The notes under the pieces: generated by a model
Database searches by the model: none
What the model was told of the DNA's origin: nothing
What the model saw: only the letters and a program-made list of their open reading frames with translations
Source of the DNA: an uncultured Bacillota bacterium
Lineage (GTDB): Bacteria > Bacillota > Clostridia > Christensenellales > UBA1242
Assembly: GCA_948465545.1 (NCBI GenBank)
Contig: CAOJXO010000006.1
Location: forward strand, 1-55,474
Direction: 5' to 3'
DNA length: 55,474 bases
Program-made: the position numbers and the translations under genes
Shown here: positions 16,351 through 25,002 of the stretch, one piece after another
How positions within the stretch are numbered: the stretch's first letter is position 1
How the letters are laid out: each line of letters begins with the position of its first letter

Positions 16351-17085
16351 TTAGTAATGAGTTGCTTTTAAAAATAAGCCGTTAGGTGGCATAGTAACCC
16401 CTGCATAAGCCCTATCGCCACTTTCAAGTGCTTTTTTTGCACTCTCTATGCTAAGTTTGCCTCTTCCAATATCAACAAGCGTGCCGACGATAATTCGCAC
16501 CATATTATATAAGAAACCACTACCCTCAACTTCAAAGGATATAATATCCTTTTTCTTTGTTATTTTCAAAGAGTAAATAGTACGCACAAAATCATTTGTC
16601 ACCGCTTGTGCACTGCAGTATCCTTTAAAGTCGTGCTGTCCGATAAAAATCCTGCTTGCATCTATCATCTTATCCATATCAAGCGGATATTTCACACTTG
16701 CCACCTGCCTTGAAATAAGTGCTTTCTTCTCTTGTCCGATATACACACGATATTCATAAGTTTTGCTTTTAATTGAGAACCTTGCATGAAAGTCATCAGC
16801 CACATACTCTGCCTTCTTGATTGCAATGTCCTCAGGAAGCAGACTATTAAGCACATCTGCAAGTTTGGAAATAGGGATAGGCACATTTATATCAAAGTGT
16901 GCGGTTTGAGCAAGTGCATGCACGCCAGCGTCAGTACGACCACTTGCAAACACCTCAACATGAGAGGACGTTATTTTTTCGATTGCATCTTCAATTTCAC
17001 CCTGCACCGTACGCTTGCCAGGTTGCCTTTGCCAACCATAAAATCCGCTGCCATCATATTCAATTGTAATAAGTACACGTTTCAT
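16351..17085 (-). CDS. truA: tRNA pseudouridine(38-40) synthase TruA
   Basis: TruA converts uridines 38-40 of the tRNA anticodon arm to pseudouridine. The 244-residue length is normal. The N-terminus VLITIEYDGSGFYGWQRQPG and the catalytic loop FASGRTDAGVHALAQ, with nucleophile Asp52, are diagnostic. The C-terminal domain has GSGFLYNMVRIIVGTLVDIG. There is no Shine-Dalgarno sequence: a -10 box ends six bases before the ATG, so the messenger is probably leaderless. Confidence 0.96.
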   Translation of the reverse strand: MKRVLITIEYDGSGFYGWQRQPGKRTVQGEIEDAIEKITSSHVEVFASGRTDAGVHALAQTAHFDINVPIPISKLADVLNSLLPEDIAIKKAEYVADDFHARFSIKSKTYEYRVYIGQEKKALISRQVASVKYPLDMDKMIDASRIFIGQHDFKGYCSAQAVTNDFVRTIYSLKITKKKDIISFEVEGSGFLYNMVRIIVGTLVDIGRGKLSIESAKKALESGDRAYAGVTMPPNGLFLKATHY

Positions 17086-17091
17086 GTTTAT

Positions 17092-17120
17092 ATTATATCT
17101 TTTTCACGTTTAAAAAACAA
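17092..17120 (-). promoter_or_regulatory. Promoter of truA, predicted to give a leaderless transcript
   Basis: TTGTTT (17120-17115), 17 bases and TATAAT (17097-17092) are followed by exactly six bases (ATAAAC) and the ATG at 17085. Transcription would start at or next to the start codon. Confidence 0.65.
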
Positions 17121-17149
17121 ACATTTACTATGCAAAGCCTTAATTTTCT

Positions 17150-17178
17150 TTGACTAAACTAACGCAAAAAGGTATACT
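17150..17178 (+). promoter_or_regulatory. Strong sigma-A promoter of the PFOR gene
   Basis: TTGACT (17150-17155), a 17-base spacer and TATACT (17173-17178). The ribosome site TAGGAG is at 17184-17189, so the leader is predicted to be only about 12 bases and to begin within the Shine-Dalgarno sequence. Confidence 0.75.
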
Positions 17179-17196
17179 TTCGATAGGAGTAAAACA

Positions 17197-20100
17197 ATGA
17201 AAAAAATAATAGTTGACGGTTGCACTGCTACCGCTCAAATCGCATACAAACTTTCTGAGGTGATTCCTATTTATCCTATCACCCCTTCTTCACCCATGGC
17301 AGAATATTGCTCTGCTTGTAACGCTCGAGGGGTAAAAAACCTTTATGGAAAAGATGTCAAAATGGTTGAAATGCAATCAGAAGCAGGTGCTGCTGGAACA
17401 TTGCACGGTGCACTTATGGCTGGTGCACTTGCCACCACTTTCACAGCAAGCCAAGGCCTACTTTTAATGATTCCAAATCTATACAAAATTGCAGCGGAGG
17501 GACTACCCGCCGTCATTCATGTTGCATCAAGAACGGTTGCAAGCCATGCACTTAACATATTTGGTGACCACTCTGACGTTATGGCAACCCGTATGACTGG
17601 GGTTACATTGCTTGCCTCTTCTTCAGTGCAAGAGTGCCAAGATATGGCAATAGCATCACATATGCTTGCTTTAAAATCAAACAACCCTGTTCTTCACTTT
17701 TTTGACGGATTCAGAACAAGCCACGAAATCCAAAAGATTGATGAAGTTGATGAAGCAACCCTTCTTCGTCTTGTACCAAGAAGCGTGGTGGAAGAATGTA
17801 GTTATGATAACCATGCACTTTCCCCAGATCATCCCCTTCAATTTGGAACAGCACAAAACCCTGATGTATTCTTCCAAAATAGAGAAGCGAATGAGAGTAA
17901 AATCCGCAACATTCCAGTGGTGCTTAAAGAAGTGTTTAAAAGAATTGAAGAAGAAACTGGTCGTTCTTATCAGGCATTTGAGTATTTTGGTGATAAAAAT
18001 GCAGAAAATGTTATCGTTTTAATGGGTAGTGCTGGCGGAGTTATTAAAGAATATATTAATAACGATAAAATCAAAAATACTGGCATAATCAATGTAAGAT
18101 TATATCGACCTTTTAATGAAAAAACTTTTATTAATACTTTGCCAAAAAATATTAAAAACATCTGCGTACTTGATAGAACAAAAGAGGATGGTGCAAAAGG
18201 CCCTCTTGCACTTGATGTAATCAGCACGATACATAAATATAAAGATGAAGTAAAAGTTATAAGTGGAAGATATGGACTTGGCGGAAAAGACTTCACCCCT
18301 GCTTGTGCGAAAGCGGTGATTGACAACCTTAAATCAAGCAAACCAAAAGATGACTTTACGGTGGGAATAAATGACGATTTATACAACTCCTCTCTTCCAC
18401 TCTCAAATGATGTTAAACCTACTGGTGCTTATGAAATCAAGATTTTCGGACTTGGCTCTGACGGCTCAGTATCAGCAAGTAAGTCCACAATAAAAATCTT
18501 GGGCGAAAGTTACAATAAGTACGTACAAGGATATTTTGAGTATGATTCAAAAAAATCTGGCAGTTTAACAATTTCTCATTTAAGAATCAGTGATAATCCG
18601 ATTCTTGGTAGTTACCTATTGCAACAAAGCGATGTTATTTCAATTTCAAACTTTTCTTTCGTACATAGATATAATTGCCTAGACGGACTTAAAGAAAACG
18701 GAATTGTAATCATCAACTCCATATTTGATAGCCAAGAGATTGATAAGGTTCTTCCAGAAAATTATGTCAACATTCTTAAAGAAAAACACGCCAAACTTTT
18801 TATAATCAACGGGCATGAAATTGCAAATAAAAATGGACTTGGTGAAAAGATTAACATCATCATGCAAATGGCACTTTTCAAAGCGACAGGTTTGTTAAAG
18901 AGTGATGAAGCCAAAGAATATATGACAAAATCAATTATTAAAACTTTCTCTCGTAAAGGACAAGCGGTAGTTGATAAAAACATCAACGCTATGCAGTGTG
19001 CAGAAAACGCTCTTGTTGAGGTTGATGTAAATTCTCTTCATGGCGTAAAAGTAAAACAAAAGGATACTGGTTCAGGTAGATTCTATGAGGATATATTTAA
19101 ACCTATTGCATCTATGCAAGGTAATTCCATTCCAGTATCAAAGTTCAGCCCAAACGGCGTAGTCCCAACAGGCACATCCGCACTTGAAAAACGTAACATC
19201 GCATCACGCCTTCCAAAATGGATAAAAGAAAACTGCGTGCAATGCGGTCAATGTGTGCTTGCCTGCCCTCACTCTGCCCTTCGTGCAATTTTAGTTGATA
19301 ATGAAAATGCCGAAATTAAAGATATATTTGCAAATGCAACAGGCATTAAAGACGCATTATATAAAATTCAACTTTCCCCAGAGGACTGTACTGGTTGTGG
19401 TGTTTGTGCTAACACCTGCCCTGCACTTAAAAAGGCACTTGAAATGGTAAGTGCAGAAGAGATACTTGAAGAGGAATGCAAAAAGTATGATTATACAACC
19501 TCGCTTCCACAAAAAGAGCAAACCTTGTTTAGTGATGACTTTGCAAAGGGCTGCCAGTTTAAAGAGAGTTATTTTGAGTTTCCCGGTGCATGTGCTGGCT
19601 GTGGAGAAACCCCTTACATCAAACTTGCATCAATGCTGTTTGGTGAAAATATGATGATTGCAAACGCAACAGGCTGTTCTAGTATTTACGCAGGCTCATA
19701 CCCTTCCTGCCCGTTCACTAAAAATGCGGACGGCAAAGGCCCAGCATGGGCGAATAGTCTATTTGAGGACAATGCAGAGTTTGGTCTTGGCCTTAAACTT
19801 GGAAGCAAATATCATAACGAGAAAGACCGTTCTGTTTGGATAATCGGCGGTGACGGCTGGGCTTATGATATTGGCTATGGCGGACTCGACCACGTGCTTG
19901 CAAGCAATGAGAATGTAAATATACTTGTTCTTGATAATGAAAGTTATTCAAACACTGGCGGACAAAGCAGTAAGTCAACCCCTATGGGTGCAAGCGTAAA
20001 ACTTAACGATGGCGGAAAACGCACTCATAAGAAAAATCTTGGCTCAATCGCAATGACCTATCCAAATGTTTATGTCGCACAGGTGGCAATCGGGGCAAAT

Positions 20101-20451
20101 ATGACACAATGCATTAAAGCCTTCAAAGAGGCTGAAAAGCATAACGGCCCAAGCCTTATCCTTGCATACTCAACCTGTATCAATCAAGGCTTCAACCTTG
20201 CAAATAGTTTGCAAGAAATGAAAAAGGCGGTTGATTGTGGATACTGGCCGCTCTATCGCTATAACCCTACCGAAAAACACCTCTATCTTGAAAGCGGATT
20301 AAATGGTGACGCTTATATAGATTTCCTTAAAGGCGAACGTAGATATGCAATCACAATGGAAGATAACACAAAAGCCGAACTTATTGAAGCAAACAAAAAC
20401 CACGCACTTGAAGAGTACGAAATTTTAAAAAGAAGGAGCGAAAATAAATAA
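17197..20451 (+). CDS. nifJ: Pyruvate:ferredoxin (flavodoxin) oxidoreductase, single-chain
   Basis: This enzyme oxidises pyruvate with CoA to acetyl-CoA and CO2 and reduces ferredoxin or flavodoxin, a hallmark of strict anaerobes. Domains in order: the N-terminal domain with YPITPSSPMAEY and the EMQSEAGAAGTLHGAL segment; the central CoA-region domain with VLDRTKEDGAKGPL; the gamma-like domain; a two-cluster ferredoxin domain with CVQCGQCVLACP (about 679) and CTGCGVCANTCP (about 731); and the TPP domain with GACAGCGETPY (about 797), NATGCSSIY and IGGDGWAYDIGYGGLDH. At 1084 residues it is 80-100 shorter than usual. The segment between FGLGLKLGSKY and SVWIIGGDGW looks shorter than in the family. 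Monocistronic, with a strong promoter and terminator. Confidence 0.96.
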   Translation: MKKIIVDGCTATAQIAYKLSEVIPIYPITPSSPMAEYCSACNARGVKNLYGKDVKMVEMQSEAGAAGTLHGALMAGALATTFTASQGLLLMIPNLYKIAAEGLPAVIHVASRTVASHALNIFGDHSDVMATRMTGVTLLASSSVQECQDMAIASHMLALKSNNPVLHFFDGFRTSHEIQKIDEVDEATLLRLVPRSVVEECSYDNHALSPDHPLQFGTAQNPDVFFQNREANESKIRNIPVVLKEVFKRIEEETGRSYQAFEYFGDKNAENVIVLMGSAGGVIKEYINNDKIKNTGIINVRLYRPFNEKTFINTLPKNIKNICVLDRTKEDGAKGPLALDVISTIHKYKDEVKVISGRYGLGGKDFTPACAKAVIDNLKSSKPKDDFTVGINDDLYNSSLPLSNDVKPTGAYEIKIFGLGSDGSVSASKSTIKILGESYNKYVQGYFEYDSKKSGSLTISHLRISDNPILGSYLLQQSDVISISNFSFVHRYNCLDGLKENGIVIINSIFDSQEIDKVLPENYVNILKEKHAKLFIINGHEIANKNGLGEKINIIMQMALFKATGLLKSDEAKEYMTKSIIKTFSRKGQAVVDKNINAMQCAENALVEVDVNSLHGVKVKQKDTGSGRFYEDIFKPIASMQGNSIPVSKFSPNGVVPTGTSALEKRNIASRLPKWIKENCVQCGQCVLACPHSALRAILVDNENAEIKDIFANATGIKDALYKIQLSPEDCTGCGVCANTCPALKKALEMVSAEEILEEECKKYDYTTSLPQKEQTLFSDDFAKGCQFKESYFEFPGACAGCGETPYIKLASMLFGENMMIANATGCSSIYAGSYPSCPFTKNADGKGPAWANSLFEDNAEFGLGLKLGSKYHNEKDRSVWIIGGDGWAYDIGYGGLDHVLASNENVNILVLDNESYSNTGGQSSKSTPMGASVKLNDGGKRTHKKNLGSIAMTYPNVYVAQVAIGANMTQCIKAFKEAEKHNGPSLILAYSTCINQGFNLANSLQEMKKAVDCGYWPLYRYNPTEKHLYLESGLNGDAYIDFLKGERRYAITMEDNTKAELIEANKNHALEEYEILKRRSENK

Positions 20452-20478
20452 AAAATGAGCGAATCTCGCTCATTTTTT
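20450..20478. terminator. Bidirectional terminator between PFOR and the hydrolase gene
   Basis: A 13-bp perfect stem AAAAAATGAGCGA with a 3-base loop, ending in T6, is shared by two convergent genes. Confidence 0.85.
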
Positions 20479-20479
20479 A

Positions 20480-21415
20480 TTACATATTATATTTTCTTAA
20501 AAATTTATCTACCCGTTTTTCATATTCTTTTGGGTCAGTAGGATAACTCATTGCATGCCCTGCCCCATTCACAACATAAATCTCCCGCCTATATTCTGGC
20601 ACAGCATCAGCAAGTTTGTATACCATCTCTGTTGGAACAAAAGTATCCTTTTCACCATGTATAAAAAGCACTGGAATCTTTGCTTTTTTAAGTTGACGTA
20701 CAGCGTCAGCATTTTTCATATCAAAATGTTTTGTCCGCTTAACATAACTATTAAAAAAAGACATAACAAACTTTGCAGGCATATGCGTATGTCGTGTGAA
20801 GATGTATGAAAACTCTCTATACATATTGTCAAAACCACAATCGGAAATTGCACAGATTACATTATTAGGAAGTTTTTCTCCCAAACTCATACATACAGCA
20901 GCACCACCCATAGAAAGTCCAAACAACACAATCTTATAGTCAGGATTTTGCAACAGCATATATTCAATCCACTTTAATATATCCAGCCTATCCAGCCAGC
21001 CCATACCAACCATGTTGCCTTCGCTATTTCCATGTGCCCTACACTCCACTGCTAAAATGCTGTAACCACGCTTATAGAACATCTTTGCATAGTTGAATGT
21101 TTCGCGATAATCCCCGCCATAGCCATGTACTACAATAGCAAGACGGTCGCCCTCCTTTTGTAAAAAATGTCCGCAAAGTTTAAGCCCATCACCACTTGTA
21201 ATTGTTAAAGTTTCAAAAGGCTTGTCCTGCCACCAATCAAGATCAACCATATACTTATCAATGTTTTGCATAAAGTTTTTGGTTGACCTTTTCTTTATCA
21301 CACCTTTCTTTGATAGTGCCATTCGATAACATATTCCACCAAATAAAATGTAAATAGCAAGTCCAACTAGCACAGCCACTAAAAGGGATAAAACAATAAT
21401 CGAAAATACCTTCAT
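20480..21415 (-). CDS. Membrane-anchored alpha/beta hydrolase (serine hydrolase)
   Basis: A 311-residue protein with an N-terminal transmembrane anchor (about 4-28), then an alpha/beta hydrolase fold outside or at the membrane. The oxyanion-side motif VVHGYGG is at about 95-101 and the nucleophile elbow GLSMGG has Ser168. The acid lies in FIHGEKDTFVP and the catalytic His in NGAGHAMSYPTD. The relationship is to the YqkD/BAAT-like esterases of Bacillota. The substrate is unknown. It lies 12 bases after the Cys-containing 305-residue protein gene and is probably co-transcribed with it. Confidence 0.88.
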   Translation of the reverse strand: MKVFSIIVLSLLVAVLVGLAIYILFGGICYRMALSKKGVIKKRSTKNFMQNIDKYMVDLDWWQDKPFETLTITSGDGLKLCGHFLQKEGDRLAIVVHGYGGDYRETFNYAKMFYKRGYSILAVECRAHGNSEGNMVGMGWLDRLDILKWIEYMLLQNPDYKIVLFGLSMGGAAVCMSLGEKLPNNVICAISDCGFDNMYREFSYIFTRHTHMPAKFVMSFFNSYVKRTKHFDMKNADAVRQLKKAKIPVLFIHGEKDTFVPTEMVYKLADAVPEYRREIYVVNGAGHAMSYPTDPKEYEKRVDKFLRKYNM

Positions 21416-21427
21416 ATATCTTTCCGC

Positions 21428-22345
21428 CTACTCAACAATAGCCTTAATGCTTTCCCCACTTTCAGCATCCTGATAAGTCAGCCAGTAACCAAAGCCTTCA
21501 TTTTTGCTACGATCAAGCGGAAACCATACAGGATAACCAGAGAGTTGTTTTGGCGGATTTTTTTGATAAATGCCAGGAACTCCATAGCAGATATATTTTA
21601 AACTATCATCCTCATAAATCATGCCAAACACATAATAATCTCCGCCCTCTTCAAACTCTACTTTAACCCATTTGGAATTTGGAATCATCTCTTCAAGATA
21701 ATCCTCTGACGGATTCTTTTCAAACAAATTGTCAACCTGTGATTTAATCTCATCATAAAAAGTATGTTTTTCTTCTTTATGAGGCTCTTCACTATTTTTA
21801 GGAACTTCTTCACTCTGCATTTTACTTTGATTGCAATTTGCAAAAAAGTACTCTCTGTACTTGCATTTTGCACAATTATGACCTTCAATCTCATCATCTA
21901 TTGCATTTTCAATTTCTTGCTTTAATTCATCATCATAATCAATGCCACTCTCGTCTAAAACCTTCTCAACGCCAACCATACCGCTTGCTTTTTCTAAGGA
22001 ATTGATAACTGCACCAAACACCTCTTCAGGGTTACCACACCCCTCACTATTGCCATACAAAATAGGCTCACTTTCGCCACCTACAAAGTTCACAACAGCA
22101 CAGGAAAATTCTGTTGGCAAAGCAGAATTAATTTCTCTAAAAGAATACAGCATGCTTGAAGTTTTCGTAAGCCCTGCTTTAACTACCTTGCCACCCGAAT
22201 AGATACCAAGACTAATAATACCAGAAGGCTCACTTGTAAAGTTGTATAATCTCAACCTGCCCGAGAGATTATCACCATTACATTCCAGCGATAACACAGC
22301 TTTTTTATTATTAGAACCACTCATCACAATGCTTTTTTTAGTCAT
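21428..22345 (-). CDS. Conserved Clostridia-type protein with a four-cysteine cluster, unknown function
   Basis: A 305-residue protein from the ATG at 22345, preceded by AAGGAG; an upstream in-frame ATG lacks a ribosome site. The N-terminal half (about 1-110) is beta-rich and begins MTKKSIVMSGSNNKKAVLSL. The middle has NCAKCKYREYFFANC, a possible metal site (C-x2-C plus a third Cys), followed by a charged linker. The C-terminal domain (about 225-305) reads SKWVKVEF, YYVFGMIYEDD, ICYGVPG and GYPVWFPLD. There are no membrane segments or signal. I recall this layout in uncharacterised Clostridia proteins but no function. It is first in an operon with the hydrolase. Confidence 0.75.
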   Translation of the reverse strand: MTKKSIVMSGSNNKKAVLSLECNGDNLSGRLRLYNFTSEPSGIISLGIYSGGKVVKAGLTKTSSMLYSFREINSALPTEFSCAVVNFVGGESEPILYGNSEGCGNPEEVFGAVINSLEKASGMVGVEKVLDESGIDYDDELKQEIENAIDDEIEGHNCAKCKYREYFFANCNQSKMQSEEVPKNSEEPHKEEKHTFYDEIKSQVDNLFEKNPSEDYLEEMIPNSKWVKVEFEEGGDYYVFGMIYEDDSLKYICYGVPGIYQKNPPKQLSGYPVWFPLDRSKNEGFGYWLTYQDAESGESIKAIVE

Positions 22346-22411
22346 TTTATTTTTGCTCCTTATATTAAGTATACTAAGCATACGTTTAAAATGACTAAAG
22401 AAACTGCTCGA

Positions 22412-22439
22412 ATTATAGCGAATTAACTCAAATTTTCAA
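22412..22439 (-). promoter_or_regulatory. Promoter of the 305-residue protein and hydrolase operon
   Basis: TTGAAA (22439-22434), 16 bases and TATAAT (22417-22412), about 60 bases before the ATG. Confidence 0.6.
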
Positions 22440-22496
22440 GAATATCCAAAAGGGGGAAATTAATAAAACCCAATCACTGTTCTTGCGTTCATAAAT

Positions 22497-22521
22497 AAAA
22501 GAAGGGAAAAACCCTTCTTTT
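22497..22521. terminator. Terminator of the transketolase operon
   Basis: Stem AAAAGAAGGG/CCCTTCTTTT with a 5-base loop lies 10 bases after the tkt stop codon. Confidence 0.85.
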
Positions 22522-22531
22522 GTCCTATTAA

Positions 22532-24493
22532 TTATTTTTGAAATTGTTTAGAAATCTTCTTTGCAATTTCTTTTGCATTGAAGCCTGCTTTAGAGTAAAC
22601 AACCTCTCCCTTACCACTAACTTGATAATCTTCTACTCCAACAAATAAGCCATCACTGCCAATATATTTATACCAAACATTATCATTTGAAGCCTCAATA
22701 GCAACACGCACTTTCGCAGTTTTCTGCATTACTTTCGCCTTATATGCTGGTGATTGCTTTTCAAACACTTCCACACATGGCACAGATACAACGCTTACAG
22801 AGTGTCCCTTAATTTCGTTTGCCACTTCAAGTGCTAAATGCACTTCGCTTCCGCTTGCAAATATAACAATATCCGCATCCTTATTTGTGCCTTTTATAAT
22901 ATATGCACCATTTAAAGCATCCTTATATGATGTATTTTCAACCACTGGCAAATCCTGTCTTGAGAGGCAGAACGCTGTAGGCCCATTCTTAGCAAATGCA
23001 ATCTGATAACCTGCAAGAAGTTCTTTTCCATCGCAAGGTCTAAACACATTAAGACCTATTATAGAACGAAGATTTGCAATTTGTTCAATAGGTTGATGTG
23101 TTGGCCCATCTGCACCAACATAAACACTGTCATGAGTAAAGAAATAGATAACATTAAGTTTCATAAGTGCAGACATACGCACCGATGGAAGAAGATAATT
23201 TGAGAAAGCAAGGAATGTTGAACAGAATGGAATATAATCCTCATAAAGTGCAATACCATTGCAAATTGCCGCCATTGCATGTTCACGTACCCCGAAATGG
23301 ATGTTACGTCCACAATTATTTCCTGCGGAATAATTACCACCATTATCAATATAGGCACGTGTTGAAGGTGCAAGATCAGCTGTGCCGCCTACCACCTGAT
23401 GAAGTTTATCTGCCACATCATTTAAAATTGCCTTGTTAATATCTCTGGTGCTTTTGCCTTCTAATTTGTTGACATTTTTTTCCAATTTCTCTATATCAAG
23501 TTTTTTGCGGTCAAAAAATTGTAAAAACTGCTTATAAAGTTCTGGGTTCGAGTTGCTGTAAACAGCAAGTTCTTGATTCCAAGTTTCATGATTAAGTTTA
23601 CCACGTCTTGCACTTGCCATACACCAATCGCGAACATCATTAGGCACATAGAAACTTTCCTGCACACCAAGTTTTTCATTAAACACTTTAATTTCTTCTT
23701 GATTGAGTGCCATACCATGAGTGGAAGATGTCCCCTCTTTTTCAGTGCCAATACCAATGGTTGTTTTAAAGATAACAATCACAGGTTTACCCGATTTTTT
23801 CGCCTTTCCGATTGCACGAGAGCAGGCTTTAAAATCGTTACCTTTCTTAACCTTAATGACATTCCAACCCATTGCTCTAAACTTCTTTGCAACATTTTCT
23901 TTGTTGGCTAAACTAAGATTACCATCAATGGTAACATCATTACTATCATAAAGTAAAATCAATTTTTTAAGATTTAAATTACCTGCTAAACTGCAAGCCT
24001 CCAAAGCAACGCCTTCCATAAGGTCGCCATCGCCAGCAAGACAATAGGTGTAATTATTAATAATAGGAAAACCAACAGAATTAAATTTTTCTGCCATCAT
24101 ACTTGCCGCAAGTGCCATACCAACTGCATTTGCCACACCTTGACCAAGTGGACCTGTAGACACCTCCACCCCATCAGTTCTGCCATACTCTGGATGTCCA
24201 GGGGTACGCGAACCATATTTACGCAACTCTTTTAAATCCTGCAAAGTTACATCAAAGCCAAAAAGCGAAAGAAGAGTATAATACACTCCACAAGCATGAC
24301 CTGCTGACAGGACAAATCTATCACGATTTAAAAAGTCGGTATCAGAAACATCAAAGTTATAATGATCTTTAAAAAGAGCAAGCATAATTGATGACATGCC
24401 AAGAGCCCCACCCGTATGACCACTTCCAGCATTAGAAATAGATTGTGCGGTAATTGACTTTACATAGTTTAATGTTTTCTCTGCAATATTCAT
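22532..24493 (-). CDS. tkt: Transketolase
   Basis: Transketolase moves two-carbon ketol units between sugar phosphates in the pentose phosphate pathway with thiamine diphosphate. The 653-residue length is normal. Visible features: SGHTGGALGMSSIM near the N-terminus, TGPLGQGVANAVGMALA, the TPP/Mg motif AGDGDLMEGVALEA, and DSNDVTIDG. The pyrimidine domain shows FGVREHAMAAICNGIAL and FFTHDSVYVGADGPTHQPIEQ; the C-terminal domain follows. The ATG overlaps the stop of the preceding gene (ATGA), so the two are translated together. Confidence 0.97.
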   Translation of the reverse strand: MNIAEKTLNYVKSITAQSISNAGSGHTGGALGMSSIMLALFKDHYNFDVSDTDFLNRDRFVLSAGHACGVYYTLLSLFGFDVTLQDLKELRKYGSRTPGHPEYGRTDGVEVSTGPLGQGVANAVGMALAASMMAEKFNSVGFPIINNYTYCLAGDGDLMEGVALEACSLAGNLNLKKLILLYDSNDVTIDGNLSLANKENVAKKFRAMGWNVIKVKKGNDFKACSRAIGKAKKSGKPVIVIFKTTIGIGTEKEGTSSTHGMALNQEEIKVFNEKLGVQESFYVPNDVRDWCMASARRGKLNHETWNQELAVYSNSNPELYKQFLQFFDRKKLDIEKLEKNVNKLEGKSTRDINKAILNDVADKLHQVVGGTADLAPSTRAYIDNGGNYSAGNNCGRNIHFGVREHAMAAICNGIALYEDYIPFCSTFLAFSNYLLPSVRMSALMKLNVIYFFTHDSVYVGADGPTHQPIEQIANLRSIIGLNVFRPCDGKELLAGYQIAFAKNGPTAFCLSRQDLPVVENTSYKDALNGAYIIKGTNKDADIVIFASGSEVHLALEVANEIKGHSVSVVSVPCVEVFEKQSPAYKAKVMQKTAKVRVAIEASNDNVWYKYIGSDGLFVGVEDYQVSGKGEVVYSKAGFNAKEIAKKISKQFQK

Positions 24494-24951
24494 TTTTTCA
24501 CCTCTGTTTTTAATTTATTAATCGCGTCATCTACATCAGTCTTTTCAAGTTCAATGACACCTTTACCTTCTTTCATTAAATATTCATTACGATACGAGTA
24601 AGCTATACGATTTAATTTGTCATTATCGGAAAGTTCTAGAATCGGCAACTGCAAGTAGTATACATGTATTCCCTTCAAGGTGTCTTTATTTCGTTTATAA
24701 AGTTCAAAAGTTAAATAAATAATCGAATTTTCATTTTTAGAACAATTTTTAATACACTCTTGTTCCTGCCAAGCAAGGTATTCAAGATTGCAATCCTTCT
24801 TTTCTACTTGACGCTCCAACAGATCTCTTTCAATAACCTCATAGCCATCTACAAAAGTTTTATCAAGGCTTACGGCAAACCTCTTTGCCACAATTCTGCC
24901 AAAGTCTACATTTAAACATATAAGTATAAGGCTATCAAGAGTTGATTTCAT
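24490..24951 (-). CDS. Shikimate-kinase-like protein without a P-loop
   Basis: A 153-residue protein coupled to transketolase by an ATGA overlap. The segment KTFVDGYEVIERDLLERQ, then a basic helix with WQEQECI, then SIIYLTFELY..HVYYLQLPI follows the topology of shikimate kinases after their ATP loop (D-x-D..IE, then E..VI..l..Y), yet the GxxGxGKS loop is absent: the N-terminus reads MKSTLDSLILICLNVDFGRI. It may be a degenerate or regulatory kinase relative; the similarity is weak and is my inference. The pathway link is plausible because transketolase makes erythrose-4-phosphate, the shikimate precursor. No Shine-Dalgarno is present; a -10 box sits six bases before the ATG. Confidence 0.6.
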   Translation of the reverse strand: MKSTLDSLILICLNVDFGRIVAKRFAVSLDKTFVDGYEVIERDLLERQVEKKDCNLEYLAWQEQECIKNCSKNENSIIYLTFELYKRNKDTLKGIHVYYLQLPILELSDNDKLNRIAYSYRNEYLMKEGKGVIELEKTDVDDAINKLKTEVKK

Positions 24952-24957
24952 GTTAAT

Positions 24958-24985
24958 ATATTACCATAAAAATAATTTTTATCAA
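24958..24985 (-). promoter_or_regulatory. Promoter of the transketolase operon, predicted leaderless
   Basis: TTGATA (24985-24980), 16 bases and TAATAT (24963-24958), then six bases (ATTAAC) and the ATG at 24951. Confidence 0.55.
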
Positions 24986-25002
24986 ATTATATTCACATAT
25001 TT

